DNA from: Lutraria lutraria | Taxonomy: Eukaryota > Mollusca > Bivalvia > Venerida > Mactridae | Direction: 5' to 3' | Assembly: GCA_964023205.1 (NCBI GenBank) | Contig: OZ026844.1 | Coordinates: forward strand, 10,526,790 to 10,590,789 | Length of the DNA: 64,000 bases | Part shown: piece after piece, positions 1 to 8,690 of the stretch | Layout of the letters: every line of letters begins with the position of its first letter | Position numbering within the stretch: the first letter of the stretch is position 1 | Made by a program: the position numbers and the translations under genes | The notes under the pieces: model-generated | Seen by the model: the letters and a program-made list of their open reading frames with translations, nothing else | Databases searched by the model: none | Told to the model about the DNA's origin: nothing

Positions 1-388
1 TGGACATGGGTCAGCTGGGGTCAAAAACTGGGTCACCAGGTCAAATCTTAGGTAAAAATCTTGTAAAAGCTCTAAATGTCATGGTTTTAATTGGATCTTG
101 GCAGATTGTTTGTATTAATGATATTAAGGACAAGTTCAAATATGGGTCACCTAGGGTAAAAAACCAGGTCACAAGGTCAAATCTTAGGAAAACCTTATTA
201 ACTCTGTAGATGTCAAATTTTGATCGTATCTTCACCAAACCTAGTCAGACTGTCTTAATGATATGTAAGACAAAGTCGAACATAGGTCGTCTGGGGTCAA
301 AAACTATGTCACCGGTTCAAAACAATGTTTTAATGAGTGAACAGTGATTGTCATGTGAGCGATATAGGGCCATCTTGGCCCTCTTGTT
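1..388 (-). repeat. Terminal-hairpin repeat, core A, cut by window start
   Basis: Read on the minus strand, this begins with the family's 5' terminus (ACAAGAGGGCC, then a GGGCCAAGATGGCCC hairpin and CGCTCACATGACA). It runs into core A units recognised by the phrases 'gacctagtttttgacc' and 'aggtttggtgaagatc'. Its 3' end lies outside the window. Short open frames here are repeat-derived and match frames in the other core A copies. Confidence 0.85.
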
Positions 389-558
389 TTGGCTATTGTT
401 ACATAGTAAAAAACAAAATCCCTACCCTACCTACCTAGTCCTAAAGTACTTGGTCAAAACAAAAAACTTTTATTTTTATTTTTAGCCTAGGGTTGACAAC
501 TTCACATGTTTTCATATAATGAAACCAAACTTTGATACATACATACACTTAGACATAC

Positions 559-666
559 ATTTAATCTTGCAATTTCCTTGTCAATGAAAAAACTCTTTTC
601 ATTTGTTTCTCTACGCTCCTCCAATTCTAGTGAATTCACTGTCTGCTCAGTTTTCTCATCACATAT
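559..666 (-). CDS. Candidate internal exon of an unrecognised minus-strand gene (third visible exon)
   Basis: On the minus strand, a pyrimidine-rich acceptor (ctacatttcag) precedes 36 open codons that end at a good donor (AAT/GTATGT). The peptide is charged: it begins ICDEKTEQTVNS and ends FFIDKEIARLN, with a Glu/Arg-rich middle suggestive of a helix. The exon starts and ends in phase 0, matching the phase-0 end of the exon at 979-1127. I do not recognise a domain. The gene continues past the window start. Phase agreement across three exons is the main support; transcript data are missing. Confidence 0.55.
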
Positions 667-978
667 CTGAAATGTAGGTAGAATGAAAATCTGGTCCAGC
701 AAACGGATTTCTTTTGAATACTGTATAAATATTTATATATTATTACTATATATTATTTATTTATACATATTTATTTTAGCCTACCCCTAGCAGCAATACA
801 TTTTTAAGATTTACTCTGGCAGTCAATAAGTTATAACAATTTGACCTCTGATTTCATAAATATGATCTTGTCCTTGCAGCAAATCTTTCGTTGACAACAT
901 CCTATTTCATAGTCTTCAGTAAGGGTACTGATAAACTATATATCTGACTGGTGGGGCTTTATAAATGTTTGAACTTAC

Positions 979-1127
979 TCTTTGTACTGGTTTACAATCA
1001 TTTTGCTGTTCTGTACATTGTTCTTCCTTGCATTTATCATCCACTGTTTGTTTATTAAGTTTGTGTAATGTTTCATCATCGTCTGTCTCCATTTTGTAAC
1101 AGCATTCAGCTGACACATTTTGTCGTT
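979..1127 (-). CDS. Candidate internal exon of an unrecognised minus-strand gene (second visible exon)
   Basis: The acceptor (tttcattttag) follows a long T-rich tract on the minus strand, and the donor is AGA/GTAAGT. The 149-bp exon begins with two bases that complete a split codon and then reads 49 codons to phase 0. The peptide is very acidic and polar (for example METDDDETLHKLNK and KEEQCTEQQND) with several cysteines. It looks like a disordered linker, not a catalytic domain. The incoming phase matches the outgoing phase of the exon at 2074-2130, and the outgoing phase matches 559-666. Confidence 0.55.
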
Positions 1128-1629
1128 CTAAAATGAAAAAAATGAAAAAGTATGTCTTCCATAATGGCAGCAAATCACACCAGATACACAAAAGCAATTT
1201 TGTTGTATTTGTCTAACTCAGATATATTGATAAGTGATCTTTTTGCTTGTACATGTATAAAAATCTAGTAGCTCATTTCAGACAGAGAGAAAATCAAAAT
1301 CTCTCCATTTGCCCTTCGACCAATTGGTGTTAACTCGATCTTTGACCAATTGACTTGGGTCTTGTCAGACCTGTGTGTGATATCGCTATAGTTGACATTA
1401 AGTGTCATCTTGGCTGTTCACTGATGGGCATGTTTTTTTTCATTTTGAAGTTTTATAGCAGATATGAAAATTCTGTATAGAGGGACAAATGGTGCAAATA
1501 CTGATATTTGTCCCTTGAGTGCAAAGAAAATTGCTTGCTGCCAAAGAAATTTGTTAGTTCAGAAATGTACATTGAACAATACCCTGTGCCGCTTTGACAC
1601 TAATAACACGATAGTACACTATATGGCTA

Positions 1630-2030
1630 AGGCCAAGGGCACGTAACTCTGGAATGAGTGGATCACTGGGCATGAAAATTGTGTCTTGTACATAATTTAA
1701 AAAATTATACATTTCATACTGATACTATATTTCAAGTTTCAATTCAATCCCTTGAAAAATGTGAAAGTAGTTTGCTCCACAAACATTCATGAACTAAGAA
1801 TGCCATTATATACTACATAAGTAAGTTGAAGGGCACATTACTGGATTGAGTGACTCGCTGGGCATGAAAATTGTGTATTGCACATTCTACACTTCATTGT
1901 GATTATATTTCAAGTTTAATTGTAATCGCTTACAGAAAGTGGACGTAGTTTGCTCCACAAACATGCAAAATTGTATGAGGACGGACCGACCATCAACCCA
2001 CCGACAGAATGACTCCAATATACCACCTCT
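1630..2030 (+). repeat. Two diverged direct copies of a ~190-bp repeat
   Basis: Two successive units share the phrases 'gggcatgaaaattgtgt', 'atatttcaagttt' and 'gtagtttgctccacaaaca', starting near 1650 and 1840. A 'gacggaccgacc' segment follows, like the closing segment of other dispersed repeats in this window. The repeat lies in the intron between the exon candidates at 979-1127 and 2074-2130. Confidence 0.6.
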
Positions 2031-2073
2031 CAAATTTCCGTTGTGGGAGTATAAATATTGTAAACAAAAGTAC

Positions 2074-2130
2074 CTTGTTCCACAAGCTGAACCAAAGGAG
2101 GTGCAGGTGTAATCGGAACTGTTGCATCTC
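2074..2130 (-). CDS. Candidate internal exon of an unrecognised minus-strand gene (first visible exon)
   Basis: On the minus strand a branch-site-like 'gctaat' and the acceptor 'ttaccatttcag' precede a 57-bp open segment. It ends at the donor CAAG/GTACTT. In the frame that fits the next exon it encodes a Pro/Val-rich peptide, DATVPITPAPPLVQLVEQ, with a split Gly/Glu codon at its end. Alone it would be weak. Its value is that its phase joins exactly to 979-1127. The upstream exon, and so the start of the protein, is not identified. Confidence 0.5.
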
Positions 2131-3296
2131 CTGAAATGGTAAATTAGCTTTTGGAATGCCAATAGCTTAAAACATTTTATCTACACATTATATACACAAC
2201 ATGAACAAGTATTACATGCAGTTCTGTTAATTTGTTCAAGATATCACTGAGATGAACATTATGAAAAGTTTGATGAAGATCCAATCAGTGATCTTTAGCT
2301 ATAGTGTTAACAACTCCAATTGTGGACGTTGGACATTGATCAATACTAATAAATTTAAGCTCAGGAATCACTATGTGCTCAAGCAGGGTGGCCACAGAAA
2401 TCCGAAAGTAAAATTCCCTGATCTTTCCCTGAATTTTCCCCGACCAGAAGTTTTTTTCCCTGATCACTTTTTGAATCAGTATAGCTAACACAATACAGTA
2501 TAGGTATCACCTCCAATCACCCCTTATAGCCATACCTTTTCAACTTTTGTTATAACCATAATACATTTGATAGAATAAGCATTCAAGTTAAACTTTGCTA
2601 ATCAATTCCACAGGCAATTTATTCAATTTCAGCCATTGACCAAAGATGTTATATACCAAATGTAGGCTATAATTAATAATGTAGTTAACCATTATAAATG
2701 TCAAATCAGTCATATACATAATAGAAAATTCAATACAAAGGAAATCTTGACGGCATAGACGTACTTGCACTTTAGATTTTAGTTACAGTTACATTTTATT
2801 AAAACAAAACGCTGCATTCTGACATAATTAGGTAGAAAAATATGGTTCTTATCAAATTTAGAAGCACTTTGCAAGCTGCCTATTCAACTGATCATTCACA
2901 TCGTATACTAGTATGCACATGGAAAAATGTATTGCAACATCTATTACATTTTACTCTTATTAAACCATTTTTATTGATACTTGTAAACCAAGCATCACAT
3001 GAAAGACATGTAACCCACACGTCAGAAACCAACTTCCAATTCACTGTTATTGAAGTTCAATGACTTAAAATTATTCTTCATTCTTTGTATGTTAAATCAA
3101 TTATGGGACTTCCCCAAATGTTGTTGTATGACATTTTGATAACTAGGCATATGCTGTGAATGTAAGGCCAGTGTTCATGGAAGACAAAGTCCCACTATGT
3201 TCATACCATTATAGGCTACTTATTTCAGTCTTCAAATTTAGCACCAGACCTTGGACCATCGTACAGTAAATTTGAAAAGGTCAGTGGTCCAACTGT
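2131..3296. other. Non-coding stretch
   Basis: No supported exon was found. It holds a short fragment with 'attccctgatctttccctgaattttcccc' character near 2400-2460, likely a dispersed repeat, and otherwise A+T-rich sequence. Open frames here are short and show no motif. Confidence 0.5.
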
Positions 3297-3442
3297 TCTG
3301 TAAAATTTTCAGTTTTGCGAAAATTGAGCTAAAAATGTGCCCCCTAGTGTGTTCACAAGGTAAAAGTTTGAAGATGCACGACGCCGGATGAAGACTGATC
3401 ACAAAAGCTCATCCTGAGCACAAGTGCTCATGTGAGATAAAA
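3297..3442 (+). repeat. Terminal-hairpin repeat, 3' fragment
   Basis: The 3' end of a core A-type copy: 'gtgttcacaaggtaaaagtttga', 'cacgacgccgga', 'tgatcacaaaagctca', the closing hairpin, and a slightly altered terminus 'gtgagataaaaa'. The 5' part is missing or too diverged to recognise. Confidence 0.7.
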
Positions 3443-3782
3443 ATCATCATAAATCTCAATTAGTATCAGTTGCCATAATGAAAATCTTTTGATTGAACAA
3501 ACATAAACTTATATAAAGAAGTTAAATTCAGAAACATTTTAACTGCCTTTATGTATCAAAATCTGAAAAGAAAAGGCTTAGTTTGAGCTCTGGGGTAATG
3601 GTTGCTCATCTTTCATTGTAGCTCCTCCTCTGTATAATATTATGCCAATTTTGTGCTTATATTTAATATTGAAACAATCACTATTACATCTTACAAGTAT
3701 AAAACATACAAAGATTTTGAGACACTTGGTAGGTGAAAAGTTGCTTATCATTAGGAAATGCACAGCGCAGTATTTCTGCAAC

Positions 3783-3786
3783 TCTC
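3783..3786. repeat. Target-site duplication of LTR element (TCTC, left)
   Basis: TCTC directly precedes the 5' LTR, and the same four bases directly follow the 3' LTR at 12318-12321. A 4-6 bp duplication is normal for Ty3/gypsy integrases. Confidence 0.8.
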
Positions 3787-4014
3787 TGTGGTGATTGGGC
3801 CGTATCTGTCTGAGTCCGAATCGGGAGGAACCGGAAGTTAGCGCTTAGCGCTGGGTATTCTGGGAATCGACGCTATCAAAAGAAGACGTATCACAAACGA
3901 CAACACACTAGTAGCTAATCTGCGAATATCTGGTGGTTTAGAAGACATCCATCCATTACAACCTTAGGTGAGTTAATTGTATTGCTTGTTATTGTAAAAC
4001 GGTGAATTACAACA
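3787..4014 (+). repeat. 5' LTR
   Basis: 228 bp, starting TGTGGTG and ending ACAACA. It matches 12090-12317 at 226 of 228 positions. It contains the motif CCTTAG/GTGAGT near 3963-3973, a strong splice-donor match. No clear TATA box was seen; the transcription start is not assigned. Confidence 0.95.
3962..3973 (+). promoter_or_regulatory. Strong splice-donor-like site inside the LTR
   Basis: CTTAG/GTGAGTT, with GT at 3968-3969, is a near-consensus 5' splice site. If transcription starts upstream in the LTR, this donor sits in the leader of every transcript. It could be joined to the acceptor-like site at 10113-10114 to make a subgenomic mRNA for the third ORF. The same site recurs in the 3' LTR at 12265-12276. 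Confidence 0.5.
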
Positions 4015-4015
4015 T

Positions 4016-4026
4016 TGGTGGCAGCG
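4016..4026 (+). other. Primer-binding site, tRNA-Leu type
   Basis: TGGTGGCAGCG begins two bases after the LTR. Its complement is CGCTGCCACCA, the acceptor end plus CCA of an animal tRNA-Leu (AAG-type) as I know it. Eleven consecutive bases match; the match stops after that. Confidence 0.7.
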
Positions 4027-4257
4027 TATATTCGTCCCTACGCTGTGTTGGAGATATCGCTACCAAAGACTGAAGAATTGTCACGAGTGAGAAGATTGGG
4101 TAAAGTGCGTTCCTGCGCAGTGAGTGCTTATTTTTTATTGATAAATAAGTTATAGATTGTTGATATCAATCGAATATTAGCTTATTTAGTGTAATTAATT
4201 TGTGTTTATTTTGTGATTTAGCGTATTTGATTAGTTTGTTTTCGGCGGTAAGGATAA

Positions 4258-5433
4258 ATGGCATCGGGAGGTGATTATAAGATGGAACCAAGGGAAAGGG
4301 AATCTTTGGAGTCTGAGTGTGGCCCGATTGCCATAAACTTTGCCGGGGAAAGGGACCTAATCAAAATTCCTGGAATCAAGGGTACACTGGCTAAGATTAT
4401 ATGTAGTGTGAGGGAGAATTCGGGGAATATAACCCCGGAAATCTTGGAGGCTCTGTCTAGAAAGAAGTTGTCTAAAAAGGCAACGGCAATGATAGCCTTT
4501 TCAAGGAATAAATCCCTTATGGTCCTTAGCCAGTCGGATGATTCCTCCGAGTCAGACTCGTCTCAGTCCGAGTCGGATGAGGAGGAGGTGGTAAAAAAGG
4601 GGCAGAAATCGTTGGAAGGCTGGCCTGAGGTACTTAAGGTTATCCAGGCGGCTACAAAAGTCCTGAATCCAAAGACGGACAGTTGTGGCCCGAAGGATAG
4701 GAAACCAAGGGCCAGTCAGCCAGATAAATTGATATCCCCGGCTGATTTTGGGGCTACTGGGTCAGTTGCCAAGCCCAGTGAACATGCCGTCACCCCAAGA
4801 CGTAAACTTGGCTTTAGCGGGGATGCCATACCTAAGACACCCTCGCTGAGTGAACTGTCTTACTACAACAATATGAGGCAAAAAGACATGGTGAAGTCCT
4901 TGCCAAAAATATTGTTGTATGATGGCAAAAGTAGCTGGGAGGCCTTCCGTATTAAGTTTAATAGGTTTGCGGATGCCTCGGATTGGACAGAAAAGGAATG
5001 TTTAAACGGGATATGCTGGTGTCTGACAGACAAGGCAGCTGAATACTATGCCTTGTTGAGTGAGAGCGAAGAGTCTATTTCATATAGTAGTCTTTTTAGT
5101 AAGTTGGAGGCTAGGTTTGGTGAGCAAGAGTTGCCAGAGGCTGCACAGGTTAAGTTTCAACAAGCCGTGCAGCAATCTGAGGAGAGTATGGAGGACTGGG
5201 CTGATAAAGTCCTCACCCTTGGTACAAGGGCCTTTAGGAAATTGCCTGAGAAGTTTATTAACTCTCAGGTAATTAGTAGATTTTGCCAGGGTTTACTGAA
5301 CCGTGAGGCGGGGCACCATGTGTGTATGCAGGAACCGCATACCATACAGGATGCTATCCAAATGGTCAGAAAATACCAGCAAGTCCATTCAGCAATGTAT
5401 GGCAAGACAAAAAAAGGGAAAGGTCGAGAGTGA
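4258..5433 (+). CDS. gag: Gag polyprotein, capsid part
   Basis: 391 residues from the ATG at 4258, preceded by a 243-bp leader after the LTR. The N-terminal third has an IPGIKGTLAKII stretch and an acidic Ser/Asp/Glu patch (residues ~95-112). Residues ~210-385 match the retrotransposon gag capsid region: a W-x-x-F segment (SSWEAFRIKFNRFA), a 'LEARFGE' helix, and a QS-x-E-S-x-x-x-W motif (QQSEESMEDWADKV), all classic for Ty3/gypsy Gag. The frame ends just after an A7 run (KKGKGRE). The coding signal then resumes in the +1 frame, so the stop at 5433 reflects a frame change, not the natural end. Function: particle formation around element RNA. Confidence 0.9.
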   Translation: MASGGDYKMEPRERESLESECGPIAINFAGERDLIKIPGIKGTLAKIICSVRENSGNITPEILEALSRKKLSKKATAMIAFSRNKSLMVLSQSDDSSESDSSQSESDEEEVVKKGQKSLEGWPEVLKVIQAATKVLNPKTDSCGPKDRKPRASQPDKLISPADFGATGSVAKPSEHAVTPRRKLGFSGDAIPKTPSLSELSYYNNMRQKDMVKSLPKILLYDGKSSWEAFRIKFNRFADASDWTEKECLNGICWCLTDKAAEYYALLSESEESISYSSLFSKLEARFGEQELPEAAQVKFQQAVQQSEESMEDWADKVLTLGTRAFRKLPEKFINSQVISRFCQGLLNREAGHHVCMQEPHTIQDAIQMVRKYQQVHSAMYGKTKKGKGRE

Positions 5434-5692
5434 GAGAGTTTTTGCTGTGCAAACCGCCCCTAAGAGTGAGCCCGAGGGAGTTGATTTTGTCCAAGCCTTA
5501 AGGGAGTTAGAGGAAAGGCTGGTGAAGGTTATAACAGAAAACCAGAATCAGACCCGCCCTGCCCCTAGACGTCCCTAGAAGTGTTTTGGATGTGGCCAAT
5601 TAGGACATATGAGGAGAGAGTGCCCCCAACAGCAGGGTTTAAACGACAATGGGGCGGAGACTCAGGCCTACCCCCGCCCCCGACAAACATAA
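5434..5692 (+). pseudogene. Gag C-terminus with nucleocapsid zinc knuckle, frame-shifted and interrupted
   Basis: Coding continues in a different frame from the capsid part. A charged linker is followed by a TAG at 5576-5578 and then directly by one CCHC zinc knuckle (C-x2-C-x4-H-x4-C, CFGCGQLGHMRREC) and a short Pro/Arg tail ending at TAA 5690-5692. The knuckle binds element RNA. Whether the frame change at the A-rich run near 5409-5416 is programmed or a mutation cannot be told from one copy. The TAG is a break in this copy. Confidence 0.8.
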
Positions 5693-6230
5693 GCAATTCC
5701 AGAATGGCCGCTAAATTTCCTACAATTGATAACCCAAGCCCAGGTGAGGGAAATAAATTGTTGGAAAAGGTTAACCCTCAGGTGGACAAAACAAAGGTAG
5801 TTGAGTCGACCAATGTACCATGTGAGGATCCAGTTGTGGTTTGTCAGGTAGAGTCCATTTCTCAATTCTCAATTGGGATAACGGTAGGGGATAGGCTGGT
5901 AAATGCTATTGTGGACACTGCAGCCCAAGTGACCTTAATCTCAGATAGGGTCTATAATGCATTAATATGTAAACCCCCCATTGTTCGAAGGGTCCAGCTA
6001 AGGGCGGTAGGAAGGGAAATGGCCATGCAGGGTTTTGTTGCGGGACCTATTAAAGCTGAAGATAGGTGGTCGCTGGTATGAGGAAAATGTGCATGTGGCT
6101 CCCATAGAACAAGACATGCTCTTGGGGTTTGATATTCTTAGAAACCGAGGCCAATCAGTTCTAGACATGGGGAGGGGAGTACTATGGTTTGATGGAATGG
6201 AAATCACTTTAAACACTGGGTTGTGTCAAG
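5693..6230 (+). pseudogene. Aspartic protease, split over two frames
   Basis: A retropepsin-like domain. The first half (5861-6050) holds the catalytic motif IVDTAAQVTLI, where the usual DTGA/DTGS is DTAA. The second half, in another frame from about 6050, has the conserved DMLLGFDIL segment. The frame changes near 6040-6070, and again before the RT part near 6230. Role: maturation of the Gag and Pol polyproteins. As written, the domain cannot be made in one piece. Confidence 0.8.
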
Positions 6231-7890
6231 GGACCCCCCTGGTTGCAAGGGTGACAGTGACCAAAAAACGTGTTATACCCCCCAGTCTGTGGCCAAGGTA
6301 GAATGTGGTATCAGTGAAAACCTCCCGGATTATGTTGTAGAGCCTGTAGGTAATGTAAATCTGTTGGTGCCAAGGGTGGTAAGACAGGGTGGGAGCAAAC
6401 CAATAGTGTGTGTGTTAAACCCGAGTGATCGATACAGAGTTGTGAGCAAGGGAATGGAAGATTCGGTACTGATTCAAGAAGTCAGAGAGCCCACCACGGA
6501 GGCCTCTGATAAGAACCAGACTGGATTAGGCATTCCAGAACATTTGCAGGAATTGTATGCAAATGCAATGGAGAACCTGAGTGAAGACGAAGGGATTCAG
6601 TTAGCTCAGTTGCTAATTGAGATTCAGGATGTCTTTGCAAGGGATGACTTTGACTTGGGTAGCTTCACTGCGATGGAGCATAAGATTGAGACGGGTAGGG
6701 CCCACCCAGTAAAGCAAAGAATGAGACGTACTCCCGCTTGCTTTGCTGGGGAGGAAGAAGCCCATCTCAAGAAAATGCTTCAGGCAGGGGTCATACAAGA
6801 GTCTACGTCAGACTGGGCGTCAGCCCCAGTTTTGGTTAAGAAAAGGGACGGGAGTGTGAGGTGGTGTGTAGATTATAGGGCCCTCAATGAGGTAACTGTT
6901 AAAGATCTATACCCACTTCTCCTCATAGATGACTGTCTAGACATAGTGTCAGGCAGTGTGTTATTCTCTAAATTAGATGCCAACTCAGCATATTGGCAAC
7001 TAAAGATAAAAGAAGAGGACAGAAAGAAAACAGCCTTTACTACAAAGTATGGGCTGTACGAACATGTCCGAATGGGGTTCGGATTAACCGGAGCCCCCGC
7101 AACGTATGCCAGAGCTATGAACCTGATTTTAAGGGGGCTGACATGGAAAACCGTGTTAGCCTTCTTGGACGATGTTATCGTGCTTGGCTCCTGTTTTTCA
7201 GATCATCTGATAAACTTGAGAGAGGCATTACAACGATTTAGTCAGTATGGCATGAAACTGAAACCTAGGAAGTGCTCCCTGTTCCAACAGGAAGTAGAAT
7301 TCCTGGGTAGACGGGTTGGTCATAATGAACTTGCAGTAACTGAAGATGACATTAAAGTAGTACGTGATTGGCCGGTTCCTACCAGTGCCAAGCATGTAGA
7401 AAGGTTCATGGGGTTGGTAAACTATCATAGAGGGTTCATAAAGGACTTCTCTAAGATAGCAACTCCAATGTATGCAGTTACAGGCAAAAATAACTTTGTC
7501 TGGACTGATAAACAAGAGAATGCTTTTAAGTTGTTGAAGAAAGCATTATCTGAACCCCCTGTGTTGGCGTTACCAAACCTGCATGACGACTTTGTGTTAG
7601 ACACAGATGCTTCGGACAATGCCATAGGTGCGGTCTTATCGCAAATCCAGGAGGGACAGGAACGGGTGATAGCTTATGGAAGCTATGCGCTGACTAAAGA
7701 GCAGCGTAGGTATTGTGTGACTCGTAAGGAGTTATTGGCGGTAGTGCGTTTTACGAGACAGTATAGGCACTACCTCCTGGGGAAACCATTTGTTGTGCGA
7801 ACCGACCACTCTAGTTTGAGGTGGTTGATGAGGGTTTCGGCAGCCGCAAGGCCAGTTGGCGAGATGGCTAGAGGAGCTGTCTCAGTATAG
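6223..7890 (+). CDS. pol: Reverse transcriptase and RNase H (Pol, central part)
   Basis: 555 open codons; the first ~30 are probably out of frame with real Pol. RT runs from about residue 150 to 400: the KKRDGSVRWCVDYRALN block, FSKLDANSAYWQLKI, then FGLTGAPATYARAMN, the catalytic box FLDDVIV (residues ~314-320, a common gypsy variant of YxDD), and FLGRRVG. RNase H follows (DTDASDNAIGAVLSQ, then TRKELLAVV and RTDHSSLRWL). The frame breaks near 7850 within RNase H and continues in the next frame. This block copies element RNA into DNA and degrades the template. It is the best-preserved part of Pol. Confidence 0.95.
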   Translation: MSRDPPGCKGDSDQKTCYTPQSVAKVECGISENLPDYVVEPVGNVNLLVPRVVRQGGSKPIVCVLNPSDRYRVVSKGMEDSVLIQEVREPTTEASDKNQTGLGIPEHLQELYANAMENLSEDEGIQLAQLLIEIQDVFARDDFDLGSFTAMEHKIETGRAHPVKQRMRRTPACFAGEEEAHLKKMLQAGVIQESTSDWASAPVLVKKRDGSVRWCVDYRALNEVTVKDLYPLLLIDDCLDIVSGSVLFSKLDANSAYWQLKIKEEDRKKTAFTTKYGLYEHVRMGFGLTGAPATYARAMNLILRGLTWKTVLAFLDDVIVLGSCFSDHLINLREALQRFSQYGMKLKPRKCSLFQQEVEFLGRRVGHNELAVTEDDIKVVRDWPVPTSAKHVERFMGLVNYHRGFIKDFSKIATPMYAVTGKNNFVWTDKQENAFKLLKKALSEPPVLALPNLHDDFVLDTDASDNAIGAVLSQIQEGQERVIAYGSYALTKEQRRYCVTRKELLAVVRFTRQYRHYLLGKPFVVRTDHSSLRWLMRVSAAARPVGEMARGAVSV

Positions 7891-8690
7891 CATGATGGTA
7901 CGTTACCGTGCTGGTCGGGACCATGGAAACGCGGATGCATTGTCTAGATTACCTTATAAGGACAGTGCACCGAGTTCCATTCTGAGATACGATCGGATAA
8001 ACTGCCTTGTGGTGGATGCCAATACTGTTGGAAGGCCCAGGAAAACTGGGGTCCCTTCCTGGAGACAGTGGATGATGCAGTGATGGAAGTCACCAGATTG
8101 GAAACGACTATTCCGTTGGCCACGGATGGGGTGGCGGATCTGGTAGACAGGGGAGTACACTGGGGACCATCCAAGAAACCCGAAGTTCTTGTAGGGGAGA
8201 ATTTGGTTACAACAATGTGCAGCCAAGCACAGGAATGGGGGGTCCAACCCTTGGGTAACGGGGAAGCCTGGGGTCCGGTGGACATGGCAGATGTGGCTGC
8301 ATTTGATCAGGTGATCATGGGTATACACTGGGACCAGTCAATCACCTTAACTGGCGATACTGTGAGTGTAAATGTGGTCACACGGGGAATTGCCAAGGCA
8401 AAGGTGCTTGGGATGCCACTTGAGGTCACAAATACAGATGAGCAGGATGGGGGAAAAGGGGGGAACCTAGTCAAATAGTTGACCCATCTATACCCCCTGA
8501 AACTAGTTTTAGGGATCCTAAGACCAACTCATGTTTGGATTTTCCTAAATCAAGCTCGAGTTGGGGCTTTTCGAATGCAGATTTGAAGCATTCGCAGGGC
8601 CAGGACGAGGATCTGAGTACTGGAGTATTTGGCCAAGGGAAATGAACCTGAAACTTCAATACTGTTCAGAGCCAGCCCCGCATCAAAATA
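7856..8690 (+). pseudogene. RNase H end and linker to integrase, several frame changes
   Basis: The first frame (to 8083) begins ARWLEELSQY and contains GRDHGNADALSRLP, the hallmark end of the gypsy RNase H/connection region. Coding character then moves to another frame at about 8040 (VDDAVMEVTRLETT...). It changes again near 8460 and near 8640. The middle is poorly conserved linker, so exact switch points are uncertain. Confidence 0.7.

Noticed and set aside
3578..3781. Minus-strand frame containing GGATMKDEQPLPQSSN, preceded by an acceptor-like site
   Set aside because: It has no usable donor and closes at TAA, and no phase fits the exons at 559-2130. It is more likely chance.
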